A DNA stretch of 63,346 nucleotides, from positions 1 through 63,346 of the forward strand of contig CAWEEP010000026.1 of the NCBI GenBank assembly GCA_963808125.1. The letters are read 5' to 3'. The translations under genes and the position numbers were made by a program. This DNA comes from CAWEEP01 sp963808125. Its GTDB lineage: Bacteria; Chloroflexota; Dormibacteria; Aeolococcales; Aeolococcaceae. The notes beneath the pieces were generated by a model. The model saw nothing but the letters and a program-made list of their open reading frames with translations, searched no databases and was not told the DNA's origin. This document shows, piece by piece, positions 41,951 through 51,607 of the stretch; within the stretch, counting starts at the first letter, position 1, and every line of letters begins with the position of its first letter.

Positions 41951-42043
41951 CCTCACCCTCGCCCGAGCCGGTACCGGGGCCGCACTTGCCGCGGCGGTAA
42001 CACGGGAGGTCCCGGCCGGCGTCCTCTCTGTGTGGACGCTGGG

Positions 42044-42553
42044 ATGATGGCCGCGATGAGCGGCACCCTCGATCTCGGTGCCGGCGCCGACTTCGACTCG
42101 GCGCTCGGCGGCGAGGCGGGCCGCCTCTTCGGCATCGCGGTCACCGTCCTCCGGGACGCCGGCGAGGCGGAGGACGCCGTCCAGGAGGTGCTCTCGCGCG
42201 CCTGGTCCCGGCGCGAGACGCTGCGGGACCAGGCAGCGCGGCGGGCCTGGCTCACGCGCATCTGTGTCAACTACTGCATCAGCCGCCGCCGCCGTCTGCT
42301 GCGGCTGCCGCTGCCCGTCGGGGAGAGACCGGCGCCAGCGGCGGCGCCCTGGACCCTCGACGGTCGCGGGGTCGATCTGGACCGGGCCTACGCCCGGCTC
42401 TCGGTGCGCCAGCGCGCCGCCGTCGTCCTCTTCTACGGCCACGGCTACTCGATCCCGGAGTGCGGTGAGCTCATGTCCTGCGCACCGGGGACGGTGCGCT
42501 CCCACCTGGCACGGGCGCTGGCCGCGCTGCGCAAGGAGATGAGCGATGCCTGA
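42044..42553 (+). CDS. ECF-type RNA polymerase sigma factor
   Basis: The protein of about 169 residues (ATG 42044; in-frame GTG 42032 and ATG 42056 also possible) has region 2 (LFGIAVTVLRDAGEAEDAVQ, SRRETLRDQAARRAWLTRI) and region 4 (LSVRQRAAVVLFYGHGYSI then MSCAPGTVRSHLARALAALR). It belongs to the SigE-like ECF class common in actinobacteria. It overlaps the following membrane protein gene by 8 nt. Confidence 0.88.
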   Translation: MMAAMSGTLDLGAGADFDSALGGEAGRLFGIAVTVLRDAGEAEDAVQEVLSRAWSRRETLRDQAARRAWLTRICVNYCISRRRRLLRLPLPVGERPAPAAAPWTLDGRGVDLDRAYARLSVRQRAAVVLFYGHGYSIPECGELMSCAPGTVRSHLARALAALRKEMSDA

Positions 42554-43859
42554 CCTGCTGGAGACGGAACTCCGCGACGATCCCCTGGCCGCCGAGCTGC
42601 ACGCCTACTTCCAGACCACCGCGGCCGCGCTCCGGCCGCAGGGGTGGCGGGCCCAGGTGGCGCCTCCGCCACCGCCATCTCGACGCAGGGCGACGCTGCA
42701 GGTGGTGGTCGCCGCGGCGCTGGCGCTGCTTCTCGCCGCCGGCCTTTCGGCCACCTTCGTCCTCAACCACCAGCCCGCGGCAACCAGCCCCGTGCCCCTG
42801 GCCGAGCCGCTGCTCGTCTTCAGCGCCCCCAACGAGATCGCGGGCTCCTCGAACTGCCTCCAGGACTTCGACAGCATGGCGCTGTCCGGCGGCGCCCTGC
42901 GTCAGGCCGGGTCCACAGGTGGCGCGTGCGGCGGCCCAGCCGTCGTCGTCGGGCGCCAGATCGTCGCGAATACGGCGACGGGCGTCGCCGTCATCGACGC
43001 CGTCAGCGGGTCGCCCCGGAACATCGAACTGCCGGGGATGCCCCCCTGGGACGCCCAACCGGTCGCGGCCCCCGACCAGACGGAGGTCGGCGTGCCGATC
43101 TACGCAACGTCACAGACCTACCCCACGTCGATCGCCGAGATCAGCCTGTCGGAGGCGGCCATCACCAATCGCGCGACGCTGGACGGCGCCGTCATCTCGC
43201 AGCTGAAGCGCGCCGGATCCTCCGCCGTCGAGCGGGGCTGGGGTCTCAGCGTCACCGCCTGGCTGAGTGACGGGATCCACGCGCTGGGGGTGTGCCCGAC
43301 GCCGGACGCCTCCGAGTGCGGATACCTGATCAATCCGGACACGGGGACGGTCACCGCCCTCCCTTCCGAGGACGGCGCTGAGACGGTCACGGGCAGCCCG
43401 AACGGCAAGGTCGAAGCCGTGGTCGAGCCGGCGGGCACGATCGCCGTGGGGCCGGTGGGCCGCGCGTCTCTGTCGGCGGTCAGGCCGGACGTCCCGTATG
43501 CGATTCCCCCGGAGGTCCTCGCCGTGAGCGACGACGGGAGTGTCCTCGTGGCGGCGGAGGGCGCCGGATGCCTCTCAGGCCCGCCGGTGTGCGTCGTCCC
43601 CACCAACGGGCCCGACGTCTACTTCCTTCTTGCGCACGGCACGACGACAACCCTGACCGGCCCCGGGGGCGGGGGCGGCCCGACCCTTCAAGCCACCGCC
43701 CTGCCCGGGGGGGGCTTCATCCTCGTGACGAGCGGTGCCTCTGTCGCCAGCCAGGTCGTGTGGCTCGTCTCGTCAGCAGGGGTGTGCACCATCCTCGCGA
43801 CCATCCCGCCTCCCGCCGCCCAGGAGGCCGCCGTCACCCTTGTGGGCATCGCCACCTGA
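42546..43859 (+). CDS. Membrane-anchored partner of the ECF sigma factor, probable beta-propeller
   Basis: This 437-residue protein has a cytoplasmic N-terminus of about 55 residues with a Pro-rich end, a transmembrane helix (LQVVVAAALALLLAAGLSATF) and an exported domain of regularly spaced W-poor, G-rich strands (GVAVIDAVSGSPRNIELPG, YLINPDTGTVTALPSEDG) that look like a WD40/YVTN-type propeller. Position immediately after the sigma gene suggests an anti-sigma or receptor function, parallel to the 9235-10707 protein but with different repeats. Confidence 0.7.
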   Translation: MPDLLETELRDDPLAAELHAYFQTTAAALRPQGWRAQVAPPPPPSRRRATLQVVVAAALALLLAAGLSATFVLNHQPAATSPVPLAEPLLVFSAPNEIAGSSNCLQDFDSMALSGGALRQAGSTGGACGGPAVVVGRQIVANTATGVAVIDAVSGSPRNIELPGMPPWDAQPVAAPDQTEVGVPIYATSQTYPTSIAEISLSEAAITNRATLDGAVISQLKRAGSSAVERGWGLSVTAWLSDGIHALGVCPTPDASECGYLINPDTGTVTALPSEDGAETVTGSPNGKVEAVVEPAGTIAVGPVGRASLSAVRPDVPYAIPPEVLAVSDDGSVLVAAEGAGCLSGPPVCVVPTNGPDVYFLLAHGTTTTLTGPGGGGGPTLQATALPGGGFILVTSGASVASQVVWLVSSAGVCTILATIPPPAAQEAAVTLVGIAT

Positions 43860-44002
43860 CCCCGCCCCCCTCTCATCCTCGGGGTCCGAGAGGTGTTCCG
43901 GCGGATGGCCTGGATGCTCGACCGCCATCACCACAAGCCCGGCGGTGCTCCACACCGGCGCCAAGAGCGAACCGGAACGCTGCCGGCCCTTCGCCTTCCC
44001 GC

Positions 44003-45318
44003 TCAGGGGGCGAGGCGGTTGATGTCGCGCGGGAAGAGGGTCGTCTCGCGGATGTTGGCGGCCTCGACGAGACGCGCGATCCAGCGCTCCAGACCGATGG
44101 CGAAGCCCCCATGCGGCGGCATGCCGTGGCGGAAGGCCATCAGATACTCGGCGTAGTCGGCGGGATCCTCGCCGCGGGCGGTGAGGGCGTCCACGTAGTC
44201 CTGATACCGGTGCAGCCGCTGGCCTCCGGTCACCAGTTCCATGCCCCGGAAGAGGAGGTCGAAACCGGCCGCGAACCCGGGCCTCTCCGGATCCGGGTGG
44301 GTGTAGAAGGGGCGCTTGCTCATGGGGAAGCCGCGCACGAAGAGGAAGGCGGAGCCGTGCTCCTTCTGGGCCCACTCCCCCAGCCACCGCTCGTTGGCCG
44401 GCGACAGGTCGGGCTCGTCGGAGAGGTCTTCGCCGGTCGCCGCAGTGATCATGGCCTGGGCATCGAGGAAGTGGACGTCGGGGATGCGCTCCGGGACACC
44501 CGGCAGGGTCAGCCCGAGCAGCTCGACGGCCGCGGCGGCCTCCTCCTCGATGCCGCACAGCATGCCGCGGATGGCGTGGGTGAGCAGGGCCATCACCGTG
44601 AACTCGTTCTCGATGAAGCCAACCTCGGCATCCAGCGAGACGTACTCGTTGATGTGGCGGGCGGTGTCGTGAGGCTCGGCGCGGAAGACCGGCCCGACCT
44701 CGAAGACCCGCTCGAAGACGCCCACCATGACCTGCTTGTAGAACTGCGGGCTCTGGGCCAGGTAGGCGGTGCGGCCGAAGTAGTCGAGGGCGAAAGTGGT
44801 GGCGCCGGACTGGTGGCGGAGGCGACGATCTTCGGGGTCTGAATCTCGGTGAACCCCAGTTCCACCAGGCTCTTGCGGAAGCCCGACATGCTGGCCGCCT
44901 GCATGGCGAAGTAGGCGCGCCGCTTGGGATGGCGGAGGGCGATGGGGGCATGGTCCAGGATGGTGGGCAGCTGGGCCTTGATGACGGGCCTGTAGAGGTC
45001 GAACGGCGGGGGCACGTCAGCCTCCGAGATCACGGTGACGGCCGGATCGTGCAGCTCGACGCCCCCGGGGGCCTGCTCCACGGCCACCACGGTGCCGGTG
45101 ACGGCCAGCACCGACTCGTGGTTGAGCCGGGCCAAATCGGCGACCAGGGTGGCGTGTTCGACGACGACCTGGGCCGTCCCATGCGCGTCGCGCAGGACGA
45201 GGAAGCTGATGTCGGCCAGCCGGCGGAAGCGATGCAGCCACCCCTGCAGCAGCACGCGCTCTCCGACCCGCTGCTTCAACTCGTCGGTCCAGACCCTGTC
45301 GGTGAGATGGCTGATCAC
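44003..45318 (-). CDS. aspS: Aspartyl-tRNA synthetase, archaeal type, one frameshift
   Basis: The protein of about 438 residues starts with GTG 45318. The OB-fold anticodon domain (RVLLQGWLHRFRRLADISFL) is followed by class II motif 1 (FRKSLVELGFTEIQTPKIV), motif 2 (FRAEPHDTARHINEYVSLDAE) and motif 3 (GGFAIGLERWIARLVEAANI). A missing G near 44822 breaks the frame between IVASAT and SGATTFALDYFGR. Motif 2 and the short length match the archaeal/non-discriminating AspRS group instead of the 590-residue bacterial type. It may charge both tRNA-Asp and tRNA-Asn, with amidation by GatCAB. Confidence 0.9.
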
Positions 45319-45427
45319 GGGCGGCCGAATTCTACCCGGCTGATCGGGTGAGACCGCCTGCGCCCCATCCGGCGAGGCGCGTCGCCGATCGATGGACGGG
45401 GGGACGACCCCACTAGACTGGACCCCC

Positions 45428-47062
45428 ATGTCCGTCGTCCTGCTCGCCGTCGCGGTCCTCCTGGTCGCTGGCACGGCCGTGTTCGTCGTGGTCAGCGGGC
45501 GCCGCACGCGACCGGCGTCCACCGGCGCCCCGCCGCCAAGCCTGACGCAGACGCAGACCGAGGCGGCGGCCATCATCGACCTGGCGCGGACCGAGGCCCT
45601 GGCCAACCGCGTGGCGGTGGACGAGGAGATCGCCGCGCGGCAGGGCGCTCTCGACGCCGACGAGTTGGCGCTGGCGGAGCGCGAGCGGACCTGGCGCGAC
45701 CGTCGCGCCGTCTTCGACGAGCGCCGTTTCGCCCATCGCCAGCGCCGGGAGGAGATCGAGGCGCGGGCCGCGGCCATCGAAGAGGAGACGGCGCGCGGCC
45801 GGCTCCTCGTCGAGGAGAGGGCGGGCCTGGATCGGGATGGCGCCCGGCGGCTGGTCCTGGAGAGCCTCGACCAAGAGCTGGCAGCCGAGCATCCCGGACG
45901 CGTCGCCGACGCCACCGCCGAGGTGGCGGCCGACCCCGCACCGGCGGCGCACGTCCTCCTCCTGGGCGCCATGGAGAGGCAGACGGCGAGCCACGTCGAC
46001 ACCGCGCCCCGCCTCATCCCGCTCCCCCTCGAGGGGCTCGACGAGGCGCGACGGGAACGCGTCCTCACCGCTCTCCAGGTGGTGGCCGAGTCCACCGCCA
46101 CCGACCTGGGCGTCGACGACGAGCGCCAGCAGGCAACGCTGCGCGGCCTGGACCCGGTGGGGCGGGAGATCGCCCGCCAGGCGTCGATCGAGGTGCTCGA
46201 CCGTAACGTCCAAGCGGCGGCCGTGCCCCCGCTCATCCTCCGCACCCGGCGCGACCTCAACAAGAGGATCAGCGAGCTCGGCGAACGGGCCCTGTGGGAG
46301 ATGTCGATGGAGGGCCGGCCGGAGCTGGCCGATCTCATGGGGGTCCTCCACTACCGGTTCTCGTACGGCCAGAACGCCCTTCTCCACTGCGAGGAGACCG
46401 GGCACCTGTGCAGCCTCCTGGCGGCGGAGCTGGGCCTGCCCCAGGCGCTGGCACGCCAGGCGGGGGCCCTGCACGACATCGGTAAGGCGGTCGACCACGA
46501 CGTCGAGGGCTCCCACGCCATCATCGGCGGCGAGATCCTTCGCATCCTGGGCACCGACCTCAGTGTGGTCCACGCCGTCAAGGCGCATCACTTCGACGAG
46601 GAGCCGACGACGGATCTGGCCATGCTGACGATCTGCGCCGACGCCATCTCCGCGTCGCGGCCGGGAGCACGGCGCGACACCCTCACCGCCTATCTGGCGC
46701 GCCTCGAGCAGCTGCAGACGATCGCCACCCGCCATGCCGAGGTGGAGCGCGCCTACCCCCTCCAGGCGGGTCGCGAGGTGCGCATCTTCGTCCGTGCCCG
46801 CAAGCTGGCGGACGACGAGCTCCCGGCGCTGACAGGCGAGATCGCCAGGGAGATCGAGGCGGAGATGCAGTACCCGGGGGTCATCAAGGTCATGGTCATC
46901 CGGGAGACTCAGGCGACGGCGACGGCCCCGGTGCAGGTGGGCCGGTCGGCCGAGGCCGCCGACCCCACGGCCGTCGGGCTCACCACCAAGCGGCGCCGGC
47001 GTCGGCGGAAGCCCGCCCCCGCCGAATCCGCCTCCGGGCCAGCGGCCGGCGGAGACCGGTAG
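45428..47062 (+). CDS. rny: Ribonuclease Y with degenerate KH domain
   Basis: This 544-residue protein has an N-terminal membrane helix (residues 3-23), a long charged coiled coil (about 40-155), a KH-like region and an HD domain with GALHDIGKAVDHDVEGSHA (His at about 349) and a later HHFDEEP. It should be a membrane-bound endonuclease starting mRNA decay. The KH loop, normally IGREGRNIR, is replaced by DEARRERVLTALQ, although the following DPVGREIARQASIEVL aligns with normal RNase Y. A basic tail TTKRRRRRRKPAP is added at the C-terminus and may bind RNA instead. The start is ATG 45428; the gene is divergent from aspS. Confidence 0.88.
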   Translation: MSVVLLAVAVLLVAGTAVFVVVSGRRTRPASTGAPPPSLTQTQTEAAAIIDLARTEALANRVAVDEEIAARQGALDADELALAERERTWRDRRAVFDERRFAHRQRREEIEARAAAIEEETARGRLLVEERAGLDRDGARRLVLESLDQELAAEHPGRVADATAEVAADPAPAAHVLLLGAMERQTASHVDTAPRLIPLPLEGLDEARRERVLTALQVVAESTATDLGVDDERQQATLRGLDPVGREIARQASIEVLDRNVQAAAVPPLILRTRRDLNKRISELGERALWEMSMEGRPELADLMGVLHYRFSYGQNALLHCEETGHLCSLLAAELGLPQALARQAGALHDIGKAVDHDVEGSHAIIGGEILRILGTDLSVVHAVKAHHFDEEPTTDLAMLTICADAISASRPGARRDTLTAYLARLEQLQTIATRHAEVERAYPLQAGREVRIFVRARKLADDELPALTGEIAREIEAEMQYPGVIKVMVIRETQATATAPVQVGRSAEAADPTAVGLTTKRRRRRRKPAPAESASGPAAGGDR

Positions 47063-47118
47063 GGGCGCGAAGCGCACCCACGACCGTCGTCCCTCGGAGC
47101 CGCGGGTCGTTGCCCGTC

Positions 47119-47931
47119 TCAGGCCAGGAAGGAGACGATGACCTGGACGGTGAGGTCGGGGTCCTCGTGGAAGAAGAGGTGGCCGCGCCCGTCGAACCAG
47201 AACCGACGGGCGCCGGGGACGAGCTTCGCCAGCATCTCCGCGTTCGCGAGGGGGACCAGCTCGTCCTCGGTGCCGTGCAGGATCAGGGTGGGAGCCGAGA
47301 TCGCGCCGAGGCGATCTGTGAGATCGCTGTCGCGGGACGCCCGGAACTGGGCGGTGAAAGCGCGAGCGGCCACCGGGTGGTCGGCGCGGTAGGCGACTTC
47401 GCTTTCGATGAACTCCGGATGCTCCCGCTGGAAGCGCTTCGAGTAGAGGACGGTACACGCGGCCCGGTACGCGTCGCCGGGCGTCCGCGCGCCCCGGCCG
47501 AGGAGGGCGGCCATCGCCTGCGCCGAGGCGGGGACGGCGGTATGCCGCCCCGGGCCGGTGCAGCCGAGGACGAGCCTGCCCACGCGCTCGCCGTGCCGGA
47601 CGGCGACGTGCTGCGCCGTGAGCCCACCCATGGAGGCCCCGAACAGGTGGAAGGCGTCGGCCCCCACCGCGGTCGCGACGGCGGCGCAGTCGGCGGCGAG
47701 ACGCGCCATCGGGTACGGCCCGGAGGGGACGTCGGACCTGCCCGTGCCCCGAGGGTCATAGGAGATCACCGTGAAATGGCGTTCCAGGGCGGGGACGATG
47801 GGTGCGTAGACGCGCCGCGTGGCTCCGAGACCGGGGATCATGACCAGCGGCGGACCCTCGCCGCCGACGCTGACGGCGAGCCGCACGCCGTCCTCGGCGG
47901 TGACGCGCAGGCTCTCGGAACTCTCGATCAC
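47119..47931 (-). CDS. Alpha/beta-hydrolase
   Basis: This 270-residue protein (GTG 47931) has the oxyanion region VMIPGLGATRRVYAP, nucleophile elbow LFGASMGGLTAQH, the acid in LHGTEDELVPLANAE and the histidine in DGRGHLFFHEDP. All three catalytic residues are therefore present. It is most like 3-oxoadipate enol-lactonase or non-haem haloperoxidase relatives. The substrate is unknown. It converges with rny. Confidence 0.88.
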   Translation of the reverse strand: MIESSESLRVTAEDGVRLAVSVGGEGPPLVMIPGLGATRRVYAPIVPALERHFTVISYDPRGTGRSDVPSGPYPMARLAADCAAVATAVGADAFHLFGASMGGLTAQHVAVRHGERVGRLVLGCTGPGRHTAVPASAQAMAALLGRGARTPGDAYRAACTVLYSKRFQREHPEFIESEVAYRADHPVAARAFTAQFRASRDSDLTDRLGAISAPTLILHGTEDELVPLANAEMLAKLVPGARRFWFDGRGHLFFHEDPDLTVQVIVSFLA

Positions 47932-48034
47932 GACCCGGATCGTAGTGTCCGCCCACTACCGGGCGGCGCCGGCCCGGCGCGGCAGCCGTCCAGACCGCCC
48001 CGCTGGGTCCCTCCGCCCCCCACCATTGGCGAGC

Positions 48035-48782
48035 ATGCCGCGCATCTTCGTAACCCGGGAACAGGTCACCGGGGGATCTCTCCTCCTCGAAGGCGACCAG
48101 GCCCGCCATCTGGCGGGGCCGCTTCGAACTCCAGGCCGGCGCCACGATCCAGGTCGTCGACGACGGCGGTCGGGAGCACGGCGTGCACGTCCTGGCGGTG
48201 GAGTCCGGCAGGGTCATCGGCTCGATCCTCTGGACGCGGCCGGCCGCCGGTGAACCGCGGCTCCATCTCGAGGTGGTCCACGCCATGATCCGGGAGATGG
48301 ACGAGGTGGTCGCAGCTCTCGCCGAGGTCGGCGCCGTGGCGATCCGCCCGTTCCAGGCGCGCCGGAGCGTCACGCGGCCCGACGCCGAAAGGGTCGCCGC
48401 ACGCCTGCGACGTTGGGGGATGATCGCCCGCGAGTCGGCGCAGCTGGCGAACCGGGCCGCCATCCCGGTCGTGCACTCCGTCACCGGTCTGGAGGAAGCG
48501 CTGGCGAGCCTGCCGCCCGGCGGTCGGGTGCTCGCCTGCGCCATCGACGCCGCTCATCCGCTCGCCCAGCTCGACATCGACCCGGCCTTGCCGCTTGCCC
48601 TCGTGATCGGCCCGGAGGGTGGTCTCGAGGACGCGGAGATCGGCACCCTGCTAGGGGCAGGTGCGGAGACGGCCCACCTCGGCGCCCGAGTATTGCCGGC
48701 CCGCCGCGCCGCCCTCGTCGCTGCCGGCATCGTCCTGGCGCGAAGCGGGGACTTGGACACCACCCAACCCCCGGTGCCGTGA
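48035..48782 (+). CDS. rsmE: 16S rRNA (uracil1498-N3)-methyltransferase RsmE, one frameshift
   Basis: The protein of about 248 residues starts at ATG 48035 (MPRIFVTREQVTGG). The N-terminal PUA-like domain (QARHLAG) is separated by an extra G near 48120 from the rest, which continues GATIQVVDDGGREHGVHVL. The SPOUT knot is shown by LALVIGPEGGLEDAEI and LGARVLPARRAALVAA. It methylates U1498 in 16S rRNA. In Firmicutes it follows dnaJ in the heat-shock cluster; here it lies 3 kb from dnaJ on the opposite strand. Confidence 0.9.
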
Positions 48783-48837
48783 CCGGCGTCACAGCCGGGG
48801 CCGCGCCCCGACGCTGCCGCCAGGGACGCGATCGCTG

Positions 48838-49119
48838 ATGCGCCTCAGCGTCGTCGTTCACCCACGCGCCGGCAGGGAGAGGCGGGAGTGGGACGGCCGG
48901 GAGCTGCGGCTCTGGATCACGGAGCCCCCGGTCGAGGGCGCGGCCAACGCCGCGGTGGTGCGCGCCGTGGCCGCGTGGCTCAACATCGCGCCGAGTCGCG
49001 TCCACCTCCTGGCAGGGCGCCGGGGTCATCGCAAGCTCCTGGACGTCGACGGGATGGCGACGCCACCCAACGCCGAATCCGGAGGTCCGGCAGTCCCCCC
49101 ATCGACGGTGCCACACTAG
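48838..49119 (+). CDS. DUF167 (YggU) family protein
   Basis: This 93-residue protein starts at ATG 48838. The family core is RLSVVVHPRAGRERREWDG, the conserved VEGAANAAVVRAVAAWLNI and the ending VHLLAGRRGHRKLLDVDG. The molecular function of the family is unknown. It is 55 nt downstream of rsmE and may be co-transcribed. Confidence 0.88.
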   Translation: MRLSVVVHPRAGRERREWDGRELRLWITEPPVEGAANAAVVRAVAAWLNIAPSRVHLLAGRRGHRKLLDVDGMATPPNAESGGPAVPPSTVPH

Positions 49120-49199
49120 CGCGCGCTGGATTGGGCCTCATGACACCGCCACTCGGCACGGCGGTCTGGCCCTGGGGCCACGAAGGGGTTGCAGGTCGG

Positions 49200-49985
49200 A
49201 TGAGATCGCGCATCCGCACTCTTTCGGGCGCGGCCACGCTGGCGGTGGTCGCCCTTGTCCTCGTCGGCCTCCGTCCAGCCCCACCCGGCGTCGCCCGCGG
49301 AGGTGCCGCCGGCGTCCAGCAACTGGCTGCGGCCCGATTCACCGCCGCAGGGACGCGAGATGCGGTGGTGACGCACCAGCAGACGGCGCTGGCGTGGCGG
49401 TGGCCGCAGCACCCGATCCCCTGCGACATCTGGCCGTGGAATCTGTACCCTGGCTGTTCGACGCCGAAGCCGAAACCCTCGTTCACGCCGAAGCCGAAAC
49501 CCTCGTGCACACCGAAGCCGACACCGACCGTGAAGCCGACGCCCACCCCGACTGTGAAGCCGACCCCCACCCCGACTGTGAAGCCGACCCCGACCCCGAC
49601 TGTGAAGCCGACGCCCACCCCGACTGTGAAGCCGACGCCCACCCCGACTGTGAAGCCGACCCCCACCCCGACTGTGAAGCCGACCCCCACCCCGCGGCCC
49701 ACCTTCACGACGGCTCCTGCCACCCCATCGCCCACGGCGACCTCGACGCCAGCCGCCGCGCTCGCGACTCCCTCGCCGACGGCCACCCCGTTGGCGCTCC
49801 CGTTCATCCCCGAGGTTCCTCCGAGCAGTCCCATCATCACCGGCTCCAACAGCGGCTCCGGGGGGGGGCAAGCCCCTGTCAGCGCCGCCCTGACCCTTGC
49901 CGGGCTCATCACCCTGCTCGCCTTGGTGGTGTTCCTCTCCGCTGACCGGCTCATCGGACCACGACGCCGGCCCAAGGGCCCGTGA
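49200..49985 (+). CDS. Surface protein with Pro/Thr/Lys repeats and C-terminal membrane anchor
   Basis: This 261-residue protein has an N-terminal signal or anchor helix (GAATLAVVALVLVGL), a short cysteine-containing segment (HPIPCDIWPWNLYPGCST), a repeat stalk, a Thr/Pro/Ala-rich stretch and a C-terminal helix (LTLAGLITLLALVVFLSA) ending in RRRPKGP. The end looks like a cell-wall sorting region but lacks LPXTG. It may span an envelope layer. Its stop overlaps the GTG of the diguanylate cyclase gene by 4 nt, so the two proteins are probably made together. Confidence 0.72.
   Translation: MRSRIRTLSGAATLAVVALVLVGLRPAPPGVARGGAAGVQQLAAARFTAAGTRDAVVTHQQTALAWRWPQHPIPCDIWPWNLYPGCSTPKPKPSFTPKPKPSCTPKPTPTVKPTPTPTVKPTPTPTVKPTPTPTVKPTPTPTVKPTPTPTVKPTPTPTVKPTPTPRPTFTTAPATPSPTATSTPAAALATPSPTATPLALPFIPEVPPSSPIITGSNSGSGGGQAPVSAALTLAGLITLLALVVFLSADRLIGPRRRPKGP
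49524..49691 (+). repeat. Seven 24-bp tandem repeats coding for PTVKPTPT
   Basis: Seven in-frame units of 24 bp begin at 49524, 49548, 49572, 49596, 49620, 49644 and 49668. They differ only at a few third positions (GAC/GAT-type and CCC/CCG changes). Each encodes Pro-Thr-Val-Lys-Pro-Thr-Pro-Thr. Copy number could vary by slippage. This is a coding repeat, not a CRISPR array. Confidence 0.9.
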
Positions 49986-51607
49986 GCGACACACTCCCGG
50001 TTCGCGCCGACCTGCCGCCGGTTGGGCATCGGGTTCCCGTCAGCGGGGTCCGGCGCCGCCGGACCCTCGCCCTCCTCACCGCACTCGGGCTGACACCCCT
50101 GATCGCGGTGGCGGTCCTCGCGACCGCCATCGCCGGGTCGGCGATCACCCAGCAGATCAACGACCGGCTCACCGGTGTCAACCGACAGGCCAGCGCGTAC
50201 ATCGAGCAGCTCGTCTCCGGTCGCGCCGACGCGCTGAGTTCCATCGCGGCTGACCCGATCTCCGTCGCCGCCGTCGAACAGACCCCGGCAGCGAATCCCG
50301 CGGCCACGACCGCACTGCTGACTGCCCTCGCCAATGCGGAGGTCAACAGCCAGGGGATCGCCCTCTTCAACATGGCGGGGATCCAGGTCGCCGGCACGGG
50401 CGAAGTGAGCGCCATCGCCGGACTGCCTGCAGACTGGCGGACGCGGCTCACCGGCGGCGGTTTCGTGGTGGCGGCGGCATCGACCCCGGTCAGCCCCGCG
50501 GTCGCCGTCGCCGTCCCCGTCCTCGTCTCCGGCGTGGCCGTCGGCTTCCTCGCTGAGAACTACGACCTGTCCGCCGCGGCCTCGTCCCTGGACACCTTCG
50601 CCACCGCTCAGGGCATGGGCCTGATGATCCTCGACGCACAGGGCCGCCTCATCCTCGGGGTGCAGGTCTCGGACTCCGGCGACGTCACACCCATGAATGA
50701 GTGGACGCCGGACCCAACGGTGACGCGATCGGTGGATTTGGCGGCGGCCGGCCAACGGATCAGCATCGACAACTCCAGCCGCGGCCAGGTGGCCGCGTAC
50801 GGCGCCCTGAACAACGTCGGGTGGGTCACTCGCGCCACACTCCCCGGATCCGCCATGGAGCCTGTCACTGACATGGAGATCGCCATCTTCAGTGTGGCCG
50901 GTGCTCTCGCGCTGCTCTTCGTGGCCGCCGTCAATCTGGTGAACCGGGCGCTGAAGCGCCAAGGGGAGACCGAGGTCGCGCTGCTCGAACAGTCCGCGGC
51001 CCTCGAGGACGTGGCCATGCACGATCCCCTCACCAGCCTGCCCAACCGCCTGCTCTTCAACGACCGGCTGCATCAGAGCATCTCCAACGCACGGCGCAAA
51101 TCGCACCGTGTCTCCCTGTTCGTGCTCGACCTCGACGGATTCAAGGCCCTCAACGACCGCCTCGGCCACGAGGCCGGGGACATCCTGCTCACGGAGACGG
51201 CCAACCGGCTGCAGGCGTCGGTGCGGGCCTCCGACACCGTCGCGCGCATTGGTGGCGACGAGTTCGTCATCCTCGCCGTCGACGCCGACCTGGCGGACGC
51301 CGAGCTCATCCGGACGAAGATCCGTCAGCGCATGAGCGAGCCGGTGCTCATCGACGGCAATCCCGTCTCGCTGCGTCTCAGCATCGGCGTCGCCGTCTTC
51401 CCGGACGACGGCACGGAGGCGGCGCACCTTCTCCGCCACGCCGACGGCAACATGTACTTCGACAAGCGGGCGGTGAAGGCGGTGTCGCTGCGCGGCGTGC
51501 CGACCGGCGACGCCGATCGCACGGACGCCGCCGCCCTGCCCTCGGTCGCCGATGGGGAGGACGAGGGTCGGGCGCATCGCTCGACGGTGGAGGAGCCGCC
51601 CGACTGA
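49982..51607 (+). CDS. Membrane-bound diguanylate cyclase with extracytoplasmic sensor domain
   Basis: This 541-residue protein starts with GTG 49982. Two transmembrane helices (residues about 30-50 and 300-320) enclose a Cache-like sensor region (about 55-295). The GGDEF domain has RIGGDEFVI (GGDEF at about residue 424) and the inhibitory I-site RASD five residues before it, so it should make cyclic di-GMP with product inhibition. A DPLTSLPNRLLFNDRL stretch marks the domain start. Coupling with the repeat surface protein suggests control of surface attachment. Confidence 0.9.
   Translation: MSDTLPVRADLPPVGHRVPVSGVRRRRTLALLTALGLTPLIAVAVLATAIAGSAITQQINDRLTGVNRQASAYIEQLVSGRADALSSIAADPISVAAVEQTPAANPAATTALLTALANAEVNSQGIALFNMAGIQVAGTGEVSAIAGLPADWRTRLTGGGFVVAAASTPVSPAVAVAVPVLVSGVAVGFLAENYDLSAAASSLDTFATAQGMGLMILDAQGRLILGVQVSDSGDVTPMNEWTPDPTVTRSVDLAAAGQRISIDNSSRGQVAAYGALNNVGWVTRATLPGSAMEPVTDMEIAIFSVAGALALLFVAAVNLVNRALKRQGETEVALLEQSAALEDVAMHDPLTSLPNRLLFNDRLHQSISNARRKSHRVSLFVLDLDGFKALNDRLGHEAGDILLTETANRLQASVRASDTVARIGGDEFVILAVDADLADAELIRTKIRQRMSEPVLIDGNPVSLRLSIGVAVFPDDGTEAAHLLRHADGNMYFDKRAVKAVSLRGVPTGDADRTDAAALPSVADGEDEGRAHRSTVEEPPD

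Noticed and set aside
49524..49691. Tandem 24-bp repeats considered as a CRISPR array
   Set aside because: There are no spacers between units and the repeats are in frame with a surface-protein gene.
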